A DNA stretch of 64,000 bases from Marispirochaeta sp. (GTDB lineage Bacteria > Spirochaetota > Spirochaetia > JC444 > Marispirochaetaceae), in contig NZ_OY764211.1 in NCBI RefSeq assembly GCF_963668165.1, positions 682,001-746,000 on the forward strand, in the 5' to 3' direction. Of this stretch, positions 1-8,700 are shown one piece after another. The first letter of the stretch is position 1; the number at the start of each line of letters is the position of its first letter. A program made the translations under genes and the position numbers. The notes beneath the pieces are model-generated. The model searched no databases, was not told the origin of the DNA, and saw nothing but the letters and a program-made list of their open reading frames with translations.

Positions 1-544
1 TTAATTCACTTTCGGTATCGGATAAAATATCGATCCCGTGACCGATAAGTGCCGGGTTCGCGGTAAAATCAGCCCCGGTAAAATAATCCTCTACCCCGCT
101 TCCGCTGATTTTCAAGGAACCCTGGGGTTCGTCGGTTTCCAGTTGAAAGCCCTCGAAAACGGCGTTCCTGCCAAGGGGGTACCGGAACTCCACCTCCCGG
201 CCTGTGACCCGCGGCAAATCAGCAAACAGATACTCTCCATCAATTTTTAAGCGCAGGACCAGCGGACAATCGGAAGAGTAGACAATAAAAAAAGAACGTC
301 CCGGATCTCTTATTTCGAGGCCTTTTTTTAAACTGTAAAAGGGAGTCGAAAGCTTACCATTCAAGGGGATCAGATCATTGTCATTCTCCGATTGCTCCCC
401 GGGTTCAGCGATAAGCTCTCTTTTCAGGCCTGAATACTCAATAAAATAAAAGTCCTCTACCGTATGGTGCACACACCCGGTAAAGAAACTCACCAGAACA
501 AGGGCAAATAAGAAAATAAACCATGAACACGACTTACGGATCAT
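1..544 (-). CDS. Lipoprotein, partial (runs off the left edge)
   Basis: An open frame on the minus strand starts at ATG 544 and stays open to the window edge, so 181 codons are visible and the C-terminus is missing. The N-terminus is a charged start, a hydrophobic stretch (about residues 8-22) and a lipobox ending Phe-Thr-Gly-Cys, followed by Val-His-His. This predicts an outer- or inner-membrane lipoprotein. The start overlaps the TAA of the upstream gene by one base (TAATG), so the two are probably translated together. I do not recognise a family. The visible part looks like a mixed beta-rich periplasmic domain. Confidence 0.75.
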   Translation of the reverse strand, partial: MIRKSCSWFIFLFALVLVSFFTGCVHHTVEDFYFIEYSGLKRELIAEPGEQSENDNDLIPLNGKLSTPFYSLKKGLEIRDPGRSFFIVYSSDCPLVLRLKIDGEYLFADLPRVTGREVEFRYPLGRNAVFEGFQLETDEPQGSLKISGSGVEDYFTGADFTANPALIGHGIDILSDTESEL

Positions 545-1317
545 TACGACATCATTGGTAAGATACTTCGTAGAAGGAGCTCCGCCAACTCCTGTTTACG
601 TGAGGGGGGAAATTCGTCGCTTTCATGAACAATACTGTAAAAACGGCCGCGAAAATTTTCCGGCAGATCCGGTAATTCCAGTACCCGCTGGTACAGGTCC
701 CTTCCGGAAGGTTCGAAACGCCTGTTCAGCACGAACATTGTGGATGAAAGGTTCTTTAAAAAGCCTGCCAGGGAAATAAGATAGAACAACGAATCATTCC
801 GGATTACCGCCGACTGCAGGTCAGACAGATAGTGTTCCGCAGCGGCGAAACTACTCTCTTCCAGCGCCTTCCAGAACTCCTCCGGCAGGTCTTTCAGTTT
901 TTTCCGCGTATTCTGGATCCATTCGGTTTTGGAGTGGAGTACACGGTAGTTAGAAAGACGGTAAAAAATGTATGTGCCGGACTGCCGGAAAATCCAGAGC
1001 CGTTCGTCCGCATGTTTGAGATCTGAGTCAATACGATTAATATCCTTGTATTCAATCCGTACAGGAATTGAATCAATGATGAACCTGTCTTTGGTGGCCA
1101 CGTTTGAGGATTCAAAAGCCCCGACATCAGAGAAGGTCTGAATTCGCTGGTTCAGGTCAGGAATGTTCCCACGATACAAAACGTCAAAACTCATAAAAAA
1201 ATAGGGGTCTGTGGGATCCATTTCGGCAAACTCCGCGAGGGTAATCGTATCAACCCCCTCCCAGGCTGCAAGCCGGCCGCTCAAATCGCGGGCAATTTTT
1301 TCTACTCGTCGTTTCAT
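544..1317 (-). CDS. Hypothetical protein, possibly nucleotidyltransferase-like
   Basis: A 257-residue soluble protein with no signal peptide and no membrane segment. I chose ATG 1317; a GTG two codons upstream (1323) is possible and neither has a clear ribosome site. The N-terminal third has a pattern of short strands and acidic residues (Phe-Asp-Val-Leu-Tyr near residue 47, later Pro-Val-Arg-Ile-Glu-Tyr) that vaguely recalls the nucleotidyltransferase fold, and the C-terminal half is helical. This resemblance is weak and is not a function call. It forms a coupled pair with the lipoprotein downstream. Confidence 0.65.
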   Translation of the reverse strand: MKRRVEKIARDLSGRLAAWEGVDTITLAEFAEMDPTDPYFFMSFDVLYRGNIPDLNQRIQTFSDVGAFESSNVATKDRFIIDSIPVRIEYKDINRIDSDLKHADERLWIFRQSGTYIFYRLSNYRVLHSKTEWIQNTRKKLKDLPEEFWKALEESSFAAAEHYLSDLQSAVIRNDSLFYLISLAGFLKNLSSTMFVLNRRFEPSGRDLYQRVLELPDLPENFRGRFYSIVHESDEFPPSRKQELAELLLRSILPMMS

Positions 1318-1376
1318 AGCCACATACTATCACAACTGGCTTTACCCTTGAAAGATGGTATGTCACAATCAAGCCG

Positions 1377-1940
1377 ATGAAGCAGCTTACAAGTACGATA
1401 ATAGCTCTTATACCTCCCGGATCCATGCTTGCCTCCATTCAGAGGTACCAGGACAGCATTTTCAGAAAGATGAAAAATCCTTCCGCTATCGGAATCCTGC
1501 CTGTGCTTCCCATCTGCGGCTGCAGCCGCTGTGTAGATCCTCCGGAAGAGCTGCGCCTGGACGAAGCTTTAAACTTTAGCCATCCACGTGTACACAAGGG
1601 AAACTGGTATCTTCCTCTGATAAACACGGAGGCTGTACGTTCCTTACAGAAGAAGTTCTCCCCGGCGCACCGTCTGCGGGAGGATCATGAAAACCTGCTG
1701 TTTCCTGTTTTTCCTGGAATTTTCCTCTGCCGCGAGGGAGCCGCAAACCTGCCTTCCGAGGATTTTCCTGAACAGGACCGTCTCCGTTCCGCTTCATTCA
1801 GCGTTGCATTGATTGAATACCGTTGTACCGGGCCCAGAGATAAATGGTGGGAAAGTATAGAAGAAACTGTTCATTGGGAACATACGGTAAGAAAACCCGC
1901 TGCAAATACATCGCATCCTGCACTCCGGAGCATGCAATGA
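1377..1940 (+). CDS. Hypothetical protein, N-terminal anchor, coupled to xseA
   Basis: A 187-residue protein with a hydrophobic N-terminus (about residues 5-19) that could be a signal peptide or membrane anchor, then a soluble region with a small Cys cluster (Cys-Gly-Cys-Ser-Arg-Cys near residue 50). Its TGA at 1938-1940 overlaps the ATG of xseA (ATGA), which is the best evidence that it is a real gene and is co-translated with exonuclease VII. No family recognised. The start lacks a strong ribosome site, so the N-terminus is uncertain. Confidence 0.6.
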   Translation: MKQLTSTIIALIPPGSMLASIQRYQDSIFRKMKNPSAIGILPVLPICGCSRCVDPPEELRLDEALNFSHPRVHKGNWYLPLINTEAVRSLQKKFSPAHRLREDHENLLFPVFPGIFLCREGAANLPSEDFPEQDRLRSASFSVALIEYRCTGPRDKWWESIEETVHWEHTVRKPAANTSHPALRSMQ

Positions 1941-3178
1941 TCCGCCTTAACTCTCAGGAACTCCCTGTCCTCTCGGTCAGTCAGATTACAGGACTAATTA
2001 AAGAGACCCTTGAAGGAGGATTCCGGGGCCTGACGGTAGAAGGGGAAGTTTCCAACTATCGGCCTGCCTCCAGCGGACATGTCTACTTTAACCTGAAGGA
2101 TCAGGACGCCATGATAGCCTGTGTCCTGTTTCGTAATGCCGCCTTACGGCTTCCTTTTACTCCCAGAGACGGCCAGAAGATACGGGTTAACGGCGACATT
2201 TCGGTTTACGCAAGGAGGGGGAACTATCAGATCGTTGTAACCCGCATGGTTCTGGCCGGAGAGGGAGAAATTCTCGCCATGCTGGAAGAACGCAAGCGCC
2301 GGCTGGCTGCAGAAGGGCTTTTTGGGCAGGAACGCAAGCGGGTCCTTCCACTTTTCCCTTCCCGTATTGCCGTGGTAACTTCTCCCACAGGGGCTGCCAT
2401 TCGCGATATTCTTCAGGTCCTCCGCCGCCGCCACGCTGGAGTCTCAGTAACTATTATTCCTGCTTCTGTTCAAGGCGAAGGGGCCGCTGAACAGATTGCC
2501 CGGGGCATCAGAACGGCAAATATTCACAATCTGGGGGATGTACTTATAATTTGCCGGGGAGGCGGTTCCCTGGAAGACCTGCTGCCCTTCTCTGAGGAGA
2601 CCGTAGTCAGGGCAGTGGCGTCATCCGATATACCGGTCATATCTGCTGTGGGTCATGAAATAGACTGGGCTTTAAGCGATTTTGCCGCAGATCTGCGGGC
2701 GCCGACACCATCAGCAGCGGCGGAGATTGTTTCCGCCTCCAGGGACGAGCTGGTAAACAGAGCCCGCTCTGCCATGCGGCACCTTCTCAGCGGTCTGAAA
2801 GCCCGAACCGGCCGGGCAGGAATGCTTGTTGAACGCTTCTCGCCGGAATACATGGAACGGACATTACGACAGAAAATCCAGCCCTGTCTGCTGCGCCTTG
2901 ATGACGATAAGGAAAATATAGTGGAGGCACTGCGCCAGCGCTTACGGGATTACACTCACCGCATAGCCCTCAGCAGCGAACGGCTTCGATCCGGCTCACC
3001 CCGTCTTATCATGGAAAAGGGCTACGCCATGGTTACATATAAAGGCAGTATATTAAAAGACAGCTCAGCAGCATCTCCGGGGGACCCCATTTCGGTTCGC
3101 CTGAACCGGGGCAGTCTCGATGCGACAATAGATACGATACATTCTCAAAAAAATGAGGAAAAGAATGAAGGGATTTGA
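1937..3178 (+). CDS. xseA: Exodeoxyribonuclease VII large subunit
   Basis: Catalytic subunit of exonuclease VII, which degrades single-stranded DNA from both ends to short acid-soluble pieces in the cytoplasm. At 413 residues it is of normal length. An N-terminal OB-fold (roughly residues 5-105, with the typical VEGEVSNYRPASSGHVYF pattern) is followed by the catalytic domain with FPSRIAVVTSPTGAA near residue 138, GGGSLEDLLPFSEE near 208 and SAVGHEIDW near 235. I start at ATG 1937, where the OB-fold begins and which overlaps the previous stop; an upstream in-frame start would add about 31 residues unlike the family. The small subunit overlaps its 3' end. Confidence 0.95.
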   Translation: MIRLNSQELPVLSVSQITGLIKETLEGGFRGLTVEGEVSNYRPASSGHVYFNLKDQDAMIACVLFRNAALRLPFTPRDGQKIRVNGDISVYARRGNYQIVVTRMVLAGEGEILAMLEERKRRLAAEGLFGQERKRVLPLFPSRIAVVTSPTGAAIRDILQVLRRRHAGVSVTIIPASVQGEGAAEQIARGIRTANIHNLGDVLIICRGGGSLEDLLPFSEETVVRAVASSDIPVISAVGHEIDWALSDFAADLRAPTPSAAAEIVSASRDELVNRARSAMRHLLSGLKARTGRAGMLVERFSPEYMERTLRQKIQPCLLRLDDDKENIVEALRQRLRDYTHRIALSSERLRSGSPRLIMEKGYAMVTYKGSILKDSSAASPGDPISVRLNRGSLDATIDTIHSQKNEEKNEGI

Positions 3179-3407
3179 AGAACGCCTGAACCGGTTGGAA
3201 GAGTTGAGCGAAAAGATTCATGATGAAAATGTCGACCTTGATCAGGCCATGGCTTTCTTTGAAGAGGGGATAAAGCTTGCCCGGGCCCTGGAAAACGATC
3301 TGGCCAGTGTTGAACGGAAGATCGAGATTCTGGTAAACCAGGCGGATTCCGAGGAAGAGAAACCGGTAATGGAGCTGTTTCCTGAACTAAACACAGGGAA
3401 AGAATAG
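3165..3407 (+). CDS. xseB: Exodeoxyribonuclease VII small subunit
   Basis: Small helical subunit (80 residues) that binds in several copies to XseA and is needed for activity. The family core is clear: FEERLNRLEELSEKIHDEN, then the acidic helix LDQAMAFFEEGIKLARAL. ATG 3165 is preferred because GAGGAAAAG lies just upstream; ATG 3153 would add four residues. It overlaps the end of xseA by 14 bases, consistent with coupled translation of the two subunits. Confidence 0.93.
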   Translation: MKGFEERLNRLEELSEKIHDENVDLDQAMAFFEEGIKLARALENDLASVERKIEILVNQADSEEEKPVMELFPELNTGKE

Positions 3408-3412
3408 TAATC

Positions 3413-3901
3413 CTATTTATTTGGCAGGCCTTCGATGCTGTCACCGACAGTTATTCCGGCATTTCCAAAGGCGCCGCGGTTTAATTCCAGGGCAAAGCGT
3501 ACGGAATGGCTTGAATGTACCGGTTGTTCAGAATAGGGAACCAGGTCGTGGATCTCTTTTATGGTACCGTCTTTGGAAATATAGGCGACAGAGAGAGGGA
3601 TCTGCGTGTTTTTCATCCAGAAGCTCACTTGCTGGTCATGGGGAAAAACAAAGAGCATACCCCTGTCCTCGGAGAGCGTTTCCCTGTACATAAGACCCCG
3701 GCTTCGTTCTTCCTGTGAGCCGGCCACCTCGACGGTAAAACGCTTTCCTTTAATGCGGATCTCCATGGTCTCTTCTGAGGTGCTGCAGGAGGTATTCAGT
3801 ACCGCCAGCAAAAACAGAATTATTAAAACGAGTCCCGATCCGGTGAACTTTTTAAAACCTTGACAGAAACTCTTCGCGGCTGATCCTCTCGTATGATTCA
3901 A
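3413..3901 (-). CDS. DUF192 family lipoprotein
   Basis: A 162-residue protein of the DUF192 family, small beta-barrel domains of unknown function often exported in bacteria. A hydrophobic stretch (about residues 22-37) ends in a lipobox Leu-Asn-Thr-Ser-Cys, so it is probably a lipoprotein. The family core follows: EVAGSQEERSRGLMYRETL, then FVFPHDQQVSFWMKNTQIPL. There is no ATG or GTG in range. TTG 3899-3901 has AGGAGGGAG about seven bases upstream and is my choice. That start lies inside the upstream gene, giving a 50-base overlap. It converges with xseB. Confidence 0.85.
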   Translation of the reverse strand: MNHTRGSAAKSFCQGFKKFTGSGLVLIILFLLAVLNTSCSTSEETMEIRIKGKRFTVEVAGSQEERSRGLMYRETLSEDRGMLFVFPHDQQVSFWMKNTQIPLSVAYISKDGTIKEIHDLVPYSEQPVHSSHSVRFALELNRGAFGNAGITVGDSIEGLPNK

Positions 3902-4409
3902 GGGTCTCTCCCTCCTGTTTAATGGAATCAAACACGGCCTTGTCAATATAGCGCAGCATGACCGGCCGCTCAAGGGATATTCTGACTTCTTCGTTCTCCC
4001 AGTACGCACTCTGGGGAGAGAGGTCCGCCGGCGGTCCGTACTTGCTGCTCAGGCTGGTATAGAGGGAAAAATAATCAATTCGCTCCCGGTTCATTACCAG
4101 CAGCATTGCATACAGGAAATCATCGCTACTGAACTGGAATTGGGCTGAAGAAAAGAAACCAAAGCCTTCTACCTCCATCAGGCTGAGATTTTCCCGTTCC
4201 AGCAGGGAGACATCAGGGTCTCCGCGGTAGAGGAAGTCCCCGCTTGCAAGAAGGGTGTCTTTTATCTCCTGCATGGACATTCCCAGCTGCAGGGAGTCGA
4301 AGCCCCGGGGCAAGGGCTGGGGGACTGGAACTTCCTGGGCATTCAGCAGGAAGCCAGACAGCAGAAACAGGAGAGGAATCAGTACTTTGGCACGGGTTTC
4401 GGTATTCAC
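3852..4409 (-). CDS. Secreted hypothetical protein
   Basis: About 185 residues with a signal peptide (Lys-Val-Leu-Ile-Pro then a hydrophobic run) and a likely cleavage after Leu-Asn-Ala, giving a mature protein starting Gln-Glu-Val-Pro. The mature part contains GFDSLQLGMSMQEIKDTL, a pattern seen in small periplasmic proteins that track a repeat of Leu-Gly-Met. Function unknown. I use GTG 4409, which starts the signal peptide directly; ATG 4442 would add 11 residues, and neither has a good ribosome site. It shares a transcript with the DUF192 lipoprotein and is divergent from larA. Confidence 0.7.
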   Translation of the reverse strand: MNTETRAKVLIPLLFLLSGFLLNAQEVPVPQPLPRGFDSLQLGMSMQEIKDTLLASGDFLYRGDPDVSLLERENLSLMEVEGFGFFSSAQFQFSSDDFLYAMLLVMNRERIDYFSLYTSLSSKYGPPADLSPQSAYWENEEVRISLERPVMLRYIDKAVFDSIKQEGETLESYERISREEFLSRF

Positions 4410-4476
4410 ATTCCGATTATCGGCAGGCCAGCGTATTGCCATGATAGTATGGAAAGGGCGGGCAGAATCGTTTAGT

Positions 4477-4488
4477 ATCGTTAACGAT
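4477..4488. promoter_or_regulatory. 12-bp palindrome upstream of larA
   Basis: ATCGTTAACGAT is a perfect palindrome 18 bases before the larA start and just before its AAGGAGG ribosome site, inside the divergent larA promoter region. It could be an operator, but this is inference from position and symmetry only. Confidence 0.3.
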
Positions 4489-4505
4489 GGAATAAGGAGG
4501 TCTCT

Positions 4506-5771
4506 GTGCACTTTGACCTGAAATACGGCAAAATTACGAATCCCCTGGATATAAAGGAAGAGTGTATACTCGACATTATCTATCCGAAAAAAAAATCACC
4601 CCCGGAGGACACGCACGCTGCGGTGGAAATCGCACTGAAGAAGCCGTTGGGAACGGAACCGCTGGTAACGATGCTCAAGAAACGGCAGCCGAAGCGGCTT
4701 GTGATTGTTGTTAACGATATTACCCGCCCTACCCCCTACTCCAGCCTGATGCCCCCCCTTCTGCGTTCTATCGAGGAGTCTGGAGTACCCCGGGAGAATG
4801 TTACCCTTATTACCGCGACGGGTATCCACCGACCTCATACGCCGGAGGAGAATCTGCAGGTCTACGGCAGGGAGCTGGTGGAGAATTACCGCATTGTGTG
4901 CCACGACGCCGAGGATGACGAAAATCTTGTCCGCAAGGGGACGCTCCCCTCAGGATACGATTTTCTGCTGAACAGGGTTGTAGACGAGGCGGATTTTCTG
5001 ATTACCATAGGTGTTGTTATGCCCCACTTCTTTGCCGGTTACTCCGGCGGACGCAAATCGATCCTTCCAGGTGTTTCCGGAAAATCCACAGTGCAGCTTA
5101 ACCATGCCAGAATGGTCGAGTTGATGGATGATCTTCCGCCTGTCCGGGAAAACCCCATAAGCCTTGAAATGATTCACGCCGCCCGTATTGCAGGGGTGGA
5201 TTTTATACTTAATGCAGTAACGGATGATAATGGAACGATGATTGACGTTTATGCCGGAGACCTGGAAGATGCCTGGTACGCCGCAGTTGACACATCAGAA
5301 GAACTCTACGTAACCGAAATCCGGGAGCTTGCAGATATCTGCATAGCCTCCGCCAGCGGACATCCCCGTGACATTAACATCTATCAGGCCCAAAAAGCTC
5401 TTGATCATGCCGACAAGGCCACCCGGCCGGGGGGGACCATCATCCTTGTCGCTGATTGTTCAGGCGGTTACGGCGACCAGGTTTTTGAGGATTTCATGCG
5501 GGCGGGGCTCTCCCCGGAGGGTATAATGAAAAGGGTTAAAGAGGATTTTATTATGGGCGGACACAAGGCTTACTGTTTCGCCAAGGTGGCGGCGGAAAAG
5601 CGGGTAATCCTGGTCTCCAACGTTTCGAAAGAGGAGACGGCCACACTTTTTGCGAAAAAAGCTGCGAGTCCCCAGGAAGCCCTGAATGAGTCCCTCCGCC
5701 GGCACGAAAAGGGTGCCAGGGTCAGAGTGCTTCCCGAGGGTGGGATCACCGTTCCCGCTCTGCTGACCTGA
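4506..5771 (+). CDS. larA: Nickel-pincer-dependent lactate racemase family (LarA)
   Basis: A 421-residue LarA-family protein. Known members use a covalently bound nickel-pincer nucleotide cofactor to racemise or epimerise 2-hydroxyacids by hydride transfer. The key residues fall at the positions of the characterised Lactobacillus enzyme: Asp71 and Arg74 in DITRPTP, His108 in TATGIHRPH, His174 in MPHFFAGYSGG and the cofactor-bearing Lys184 in GGRKSILPG. GTG 4506 has AAGGAGG just upstream. No larB, larC or larE maturation genes are in the window, so the cofactor must be made from elsewhere. The substrate is not certain because the family includes malate, phenyllactate and other hydroxyacid racemases. 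Confidence 0.9.
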   Translation: MHFDLKYGKITNPLDIKEECILDIIYPKKKSPPEDTHAAVEIALKKPLGTEPLVTMLKKRQPKRLVIVVNDITRPTPYSSLMPPLLRSIEESGVPRENVTLITATGIHRPHTPEENLQVYGRELVENYRIVCHDAEDDENLVRKGTLPSGYDFLLNRVVDEADFLITIGVVMPHFFAGYSGGRKSILPGVSGKSTVQLNHARMVELMDDLPPVRENPISLEMIHAARIAGVDFILNAVTDDNGTMIDVYAGDLEDAWYAAVDTSEELYVTEIRELADICIASASGHPRDINIYQAQKALDHADKATRPGGTIILVADCSGGYGDQVFEDFMRAGLSPEGIMKRVKEDFIMGGHKAYCFAKVAAEKRVILVSNVSKEETATLFAKKAASPQEALNESLRRHEKGARVRVLPEGGITVPALLT

Positions 5772-5785
5772 TCCGGGAAGTTGTG

Positions 5786-7984
5786 ATGGAACTGTTCTCC
5801 TCGGACACCGGATCTTCCGCGCCCCTTGCTGATCGCATGCGTCCCCGGACCCTGGACGAGTTTGTCGGTCAGGACCACATTGTCGGTCCGGGCCGTCTGC
5901 TGCGGCGGGTAATACAGGCGGACCAGCTCTCATCCCTGATCTTTTACGGTCCCCCGGGAACGGGGAAAACCACCCTTGCCAGGGTTATAGCCGGATCTAC
6001 GAAAAGTCACTTTATTACTCTGAATGCGGTCCTCTCGGGGGTCAAGCAGCTCAGGGAGTCCATAGACGAGGCCAAGGAGAAGCGGGAGTATTACGGCCGG
6101 CGCACCACCCTTTTTATTGACGAAGTCCACCGTTGGAACAAGGCCCAGCAGGACGCCCTGCTTCCCTGGGTAGAGAACGGAACGGTCATTCTGATCGGCG
6201 CCACCACAGAGAACCCCTACTTCGAGGTCAATCCCGCACTGGTAAGCCGCAGCCGGATTTTTCAGCTTAAACCCCTGAATGACCAGGACCTCTACCGGGT
6301 AACCAGTATGGCCCTGGAGGATACTGAACGGGGCTACGGAGCTTACCGGGTACAGCTTGACCGGGATGCTCTGGACCACCTGGTGCAGGTTGCCAATGGA
6401 GACGCCAGGACCCTTTTGAACGCCCTGGAACTGGCTGTGGAGACCACCCCCGAGAGCTTTCCGCCCCCCGGTGGAACAGAAATACGGGTAAGTCTGGATG
6501 TCGCCGAGGAGAGCATCCAGCGCAAAGCTGTGCTGTATGACAAGGAGGGAGATTACCATTTTGATACCATCTCTGCCTTTATAAAATCCCTGCGCGGTTC
6601 CGACCCCGACGCCGCCCTCTACTGGCTGTCCAGGATGGTCAAGGCTGGGGAAGATCCTCGGTTTATCTTCCGACGCATGCTGATCTCCGCCTCCGAAGAC
6701 GTCGGCCTTGCCGACCCCAATGCCCTGATTTTCGTGCAATCCGCCGCCGCGGCCTTTGACCGGGTCGGCCTGCCGGAGGGGCAGTTTCATCTTGCCCAGG
6801 CGGTTCTCTACCTGGCCACAGCCCCCAAATCCAACTCATGTCTGGGCTACTTCGACGCCCTGAACTCACTGGAAGAGGAGACCCTGGGAGATATCCCCAA
6901 ACATTTAAAAGACCCCGGCAGGGACGCCAAAGCCTTCGGTCACGGCCAGGGCTACCAGTATCCCCACGCCTACCGGGACCACTGGGTGGCCCAGCAGTAC
7001 CTGCCCGTCTCCCTTACCGGGCGGGTGTTCTACAAGCCCGGAGACCTGGGGCACGAAGGGTCTTTGAAGCCCCTCCTGCAGCGCCGCCGAGAGGAACAGA
7101 TTGCAGCCTCCCTGGAGGAATCTCCTGAGATTCTGACCTACAGTCCCGGCGACACACGGCGCGCCCGCTGGGCAAACCGCACGGAAAGCGGGGCAGCGGC
7201 CATGCAGAAGACCCTGCGGGACGATCTTTTCGGCTATTTTGAGTGGCAGAGGCACTGGCGGGTACTGGATATAGCCCCGGGAAACGGACTTTTTATGACC
7301 GAGGCCCTGCGTCGCTGTCCCGAAGGCGGTGTGCTCGTCTGCGAAGCAGAAGAATCCAAACGGGAGCTCTTTGAACACCTGACAGCAGAGCTTCCGGCTC
7401 CCGAACAGCCGCTTCTGCTGGCGGGTTCTTTTCCCGGAACCCTGGATTCCCTTGCTCCCGAAGAGCGCCAGTTTGAAATTATTATGGGAAGAGATACCTG
7501 TATCCGCAGCAGAGAGCGTGAAATACTGTTCCAGGCTGCAGCCTCACATCTTAAGCCCGGTGGACGTCTTATGCTTGCCGAAATCATGCCCCGGGAAGGC
7601 TCCCGGCTTTCTGACTTTTTTGCCGCCGATGAAGCACTGAAAACGGAACTTGTAAAAAAACTCAGGCAGGCGGAAGAAGCCGTCTATACGGATACGGAAA
7701 ACCCCCTTGTCAACTGGACAGCAGAAAGCCTGTCGAAGCTTCTGGAAGAGGCCGGTTTTACTATTGACCGTATGGACAGGCGAACCCACAGCTTTGAACA
7801 GACCTTGACGGAAAAGATGCTGAACTCCTGGTTGAATCCGGAGTCCACCGGATTCGGATCACGGCTGGCCGTCATTTTAAGCCCTGCAGAGCTGAATACT
7901 CTGAAGGATATCGCGATAGTGCACCTGGCAGAAAGAAGGGTCCCCTGGAAGCGATCCTATCTTTTGGTGAACAGCCGCGTGTAA
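5786..7984 (+). CDS. rarA: Replication-associated recombination protein RarA fused to a methyltransferase-like domain
   Basis: A 732-residue fusion. Residues 1 to about 440 are RarA/MgsA, a AAA+ clamp-loader relative that acts at stalled replication forks: Walker A GPPGTGKT (55-62), Walker B FIDEVHR (110-116), and the C-terminal tetramer region ending in the typical RarA signature [18 protein letters not shown]. Residues from about 460 to the end form a class I SAM-methyltransferase-like domain, with glycine loop [11 protein letters not shown] near 493 and a later [12 protein letters not shown] strand. RarA fusions to such a domain are known in cyanobacteria and some spirochaetes. The target of the second domain is unknown. 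ATG 5786 follows GGGAAG. It starts 15 bases after larA. Confidence 0.9.
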   Translation: MELFSSDTGSSAPLADRMRPRTLDEFVGQDHIVGPGRLLRRVIQADQLSSLIFYGPPGTGKTTLARVIAGSTKSHFITLNAVLSGVKQLRESIDEAKEKREYYGRRTTLFIDEVHRWNKAQQDALLPWVENGTVILIGATTENPYFEVNPALVSRSRIFQLKPLNDQDLYRVTSMALEDTERGYGAYRVQLDRDALDHLVQVANGDARTLLNALELAVETTPESFPPPGGTEIRVSLDVAEESIQRKAVLYDKEGDYHFDTISAFIKSLRGSDPDAALYWLSRMVKAGEDPRFIFRRMLISASEDVGLADPNALIFVQSAAAAFDRVGLPEGQFHLAQAVLYLATAPKSNSCLGYFDALNSLEEETLGDIPKHLKDPGRDAKAFGHGQGYQYPHAYRDHWVAQQYLPVSLTGRVFYKPGDLGHEGSLKPLLQRRREEQIAASLEESPEILTYSPGDTRRARWANRTESGAAAMQKTLRDDLFGYFEWQRHWRVLDIAPGNGLFMTEALRRCPEGGVLVCEAEESKRELFEHLTAELPAPEQPLLLAGSFPGTLDSLAPEERQFEIIMGRDTCIRSREREILFQAAASHLKPGGRLMLAEIMPREGSRLSDFFAADEALKTELVKKLRQAEEAVYTDTENPLVNWTAESLSKLLEEAGFTIDRMDRRTHSFEQTLTEKMLNSWLNPESTGFGSRLAVILSPAELNTLKDIAIVHLAERRVPWKRSYLLVNSRV

Positions 7985-8015
7985 GATATGGACGGTAAAA
8001 TCAGAGATAACTCTA

Positions 8016-8044
8016 TTGACATTTTTTCTGTTTTTGGGCATCTT
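8016..8044 (+). promoter_or_regulatory. Possible promoter of the tRNA cluster
   Basis: A perfect TTGACA at 8016-8021 lies 17 bases before CATCTT (8039-8044), a poor -10 box, 15 bases upstream of tRNA-His. The position suits a stable-RNA promoter but the -10 match is only three of six. Confidence 0.4.
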
Positions 8045-8058
8045 TGCACCACGTTCAC

Positions 8059-8131
8059 GGTGGGCATAGTTCAGTGGTAGAGCACCAGATTGTGGTTCTG
8101 GGTGTCGCGGGTTCAAATCCCGTTGCCCACC
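8059..8131 (+). tRNA. tRNA-His (GTG)
   Basis: Cloverleaf with anticodon GTG in the loop TTGTGGT. Acceptor stem GTGGGCA/TGCCCAC is extended by the histidine-specific extra pair G(-1) at 8059 with C73 at 8131. The T-loop is TTCAAAT. CCA is not encoded. First gene of a five-tRNA cluster. Confidence 0.95.
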
Positions 8132-8179
8132 CTTTGCTTTATTCCTGCAGGAAACTTGCACCGAATGGAGCTTTCTGAT

Positions 8180-8253
<74 letters not shown>

Positions 8254-8260
8254 ATCATAT

Positions 8261-8333
8261 GGGCCGTTAGCTCAGCTGGCAGAGCAGCAGACTCTTAATC
8301 TGCGGGTCGAAGGTTCGATCCCTTCACGGCTCA
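8261..8333 (+). tRNA. tRNA-Lys (CTT)
   Basis: Cloverleaf with anticodon CTT in loop CTCTTAA between stems GCAGA and TCTGC. Acceptor GGGCCGT/ACGGCTC has one G:U pair. CCA is not encoded. It lies seven bases after tRNA-Arg. Confidence 0.95.
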
Positions 8334-8371
8334 CTATCGAAAACCGGGGATAAAAATTGAAATATCCCGGG

Positions 8372-8399
8372 TTGACGAAAACAGTTTAGTGTGTATAAT
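8372..8399 (+). promoter_or_regulatory. Strong sigma-70 promoter for tRNA-Leu/tRNA-Gly
   Basis: TTGACG (8372-8377), a 16-base spacer and a perfect TATAAT (8394-8399) lie 12 bases before tRNA-Leu(TAG). The last two tRNAs therefore have their own start site. An imperfect inverted repeat (about 8342-8373) ends on the -35 box. Confidence 0.85.
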
Positions 8400-8410
8400 G
8401 GGGCTCCATC

Positions 8411-8492
8411 GCGAGAGTGGTGGAATTGGCAGACACGCTAGACTTAGGATCTAGTGCCGAAAGGTGTAAGGGTTCAAGTCCCTTCTCTCGCA
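8411..8492 (+). tRNA. tRNA-Leu (TAG)
   Basis: Class II tRNA with a long variable arm. Anticodon TAG sits in loop CTTAGGA between CTAGA and TCTAG. Acceptor GCGAGAG/CTCTCGC is fully paired, with discriminator A. CCA is not encoded. Confidence 0.95.
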
Positions 8493-8510
8493 ATAGATCC
8501 TGCAATTCGT

Positions 8511-8582
8511 GCGAGAGTAGCTCAGCGGTAGAGCTCCACCTTGCCAAGGTGGATGTCGCGGGTTCAAATCCCGTCTCTCGCT
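8511..8582 (+). tRNA. tRNA-Gly (GCC)
   Basis: Anticodon GCC in loop TTGCCAA between CCACC and GGTGG. Acceptor GCGAGAG/CTCTCGC is identical to that of the preceding tRNA-Leu. CCA is not encoded. Last gene of the cluster and followed directly by a terminator. Confidence 0.95.
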
Positions 8583-8591
8583 CTATTTGAT

Positions 8592-8625
8592 AAAGCGATC
8601 TGGTTGTCTCCAGATCGCTTTTTTT
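8592..8625 (+). terminator. Rho-independent terminator of the tRNA cluster
   Basis: Perfect 12-bp stem AAAGCGATCTGG / CCAGATCGCTTT with a six-base loop, followed by a run of T to 8625. It ends the tRNA transcript before trigger factor. Confidence 0.92.
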
Positions 8626-8700
8626 GTACTCCCTGAGTATACTCAATGTAGTGTTCCCCGCTGGAATCGGGAAAACGTATCGCTTGTTTGTGAGGTTAAG

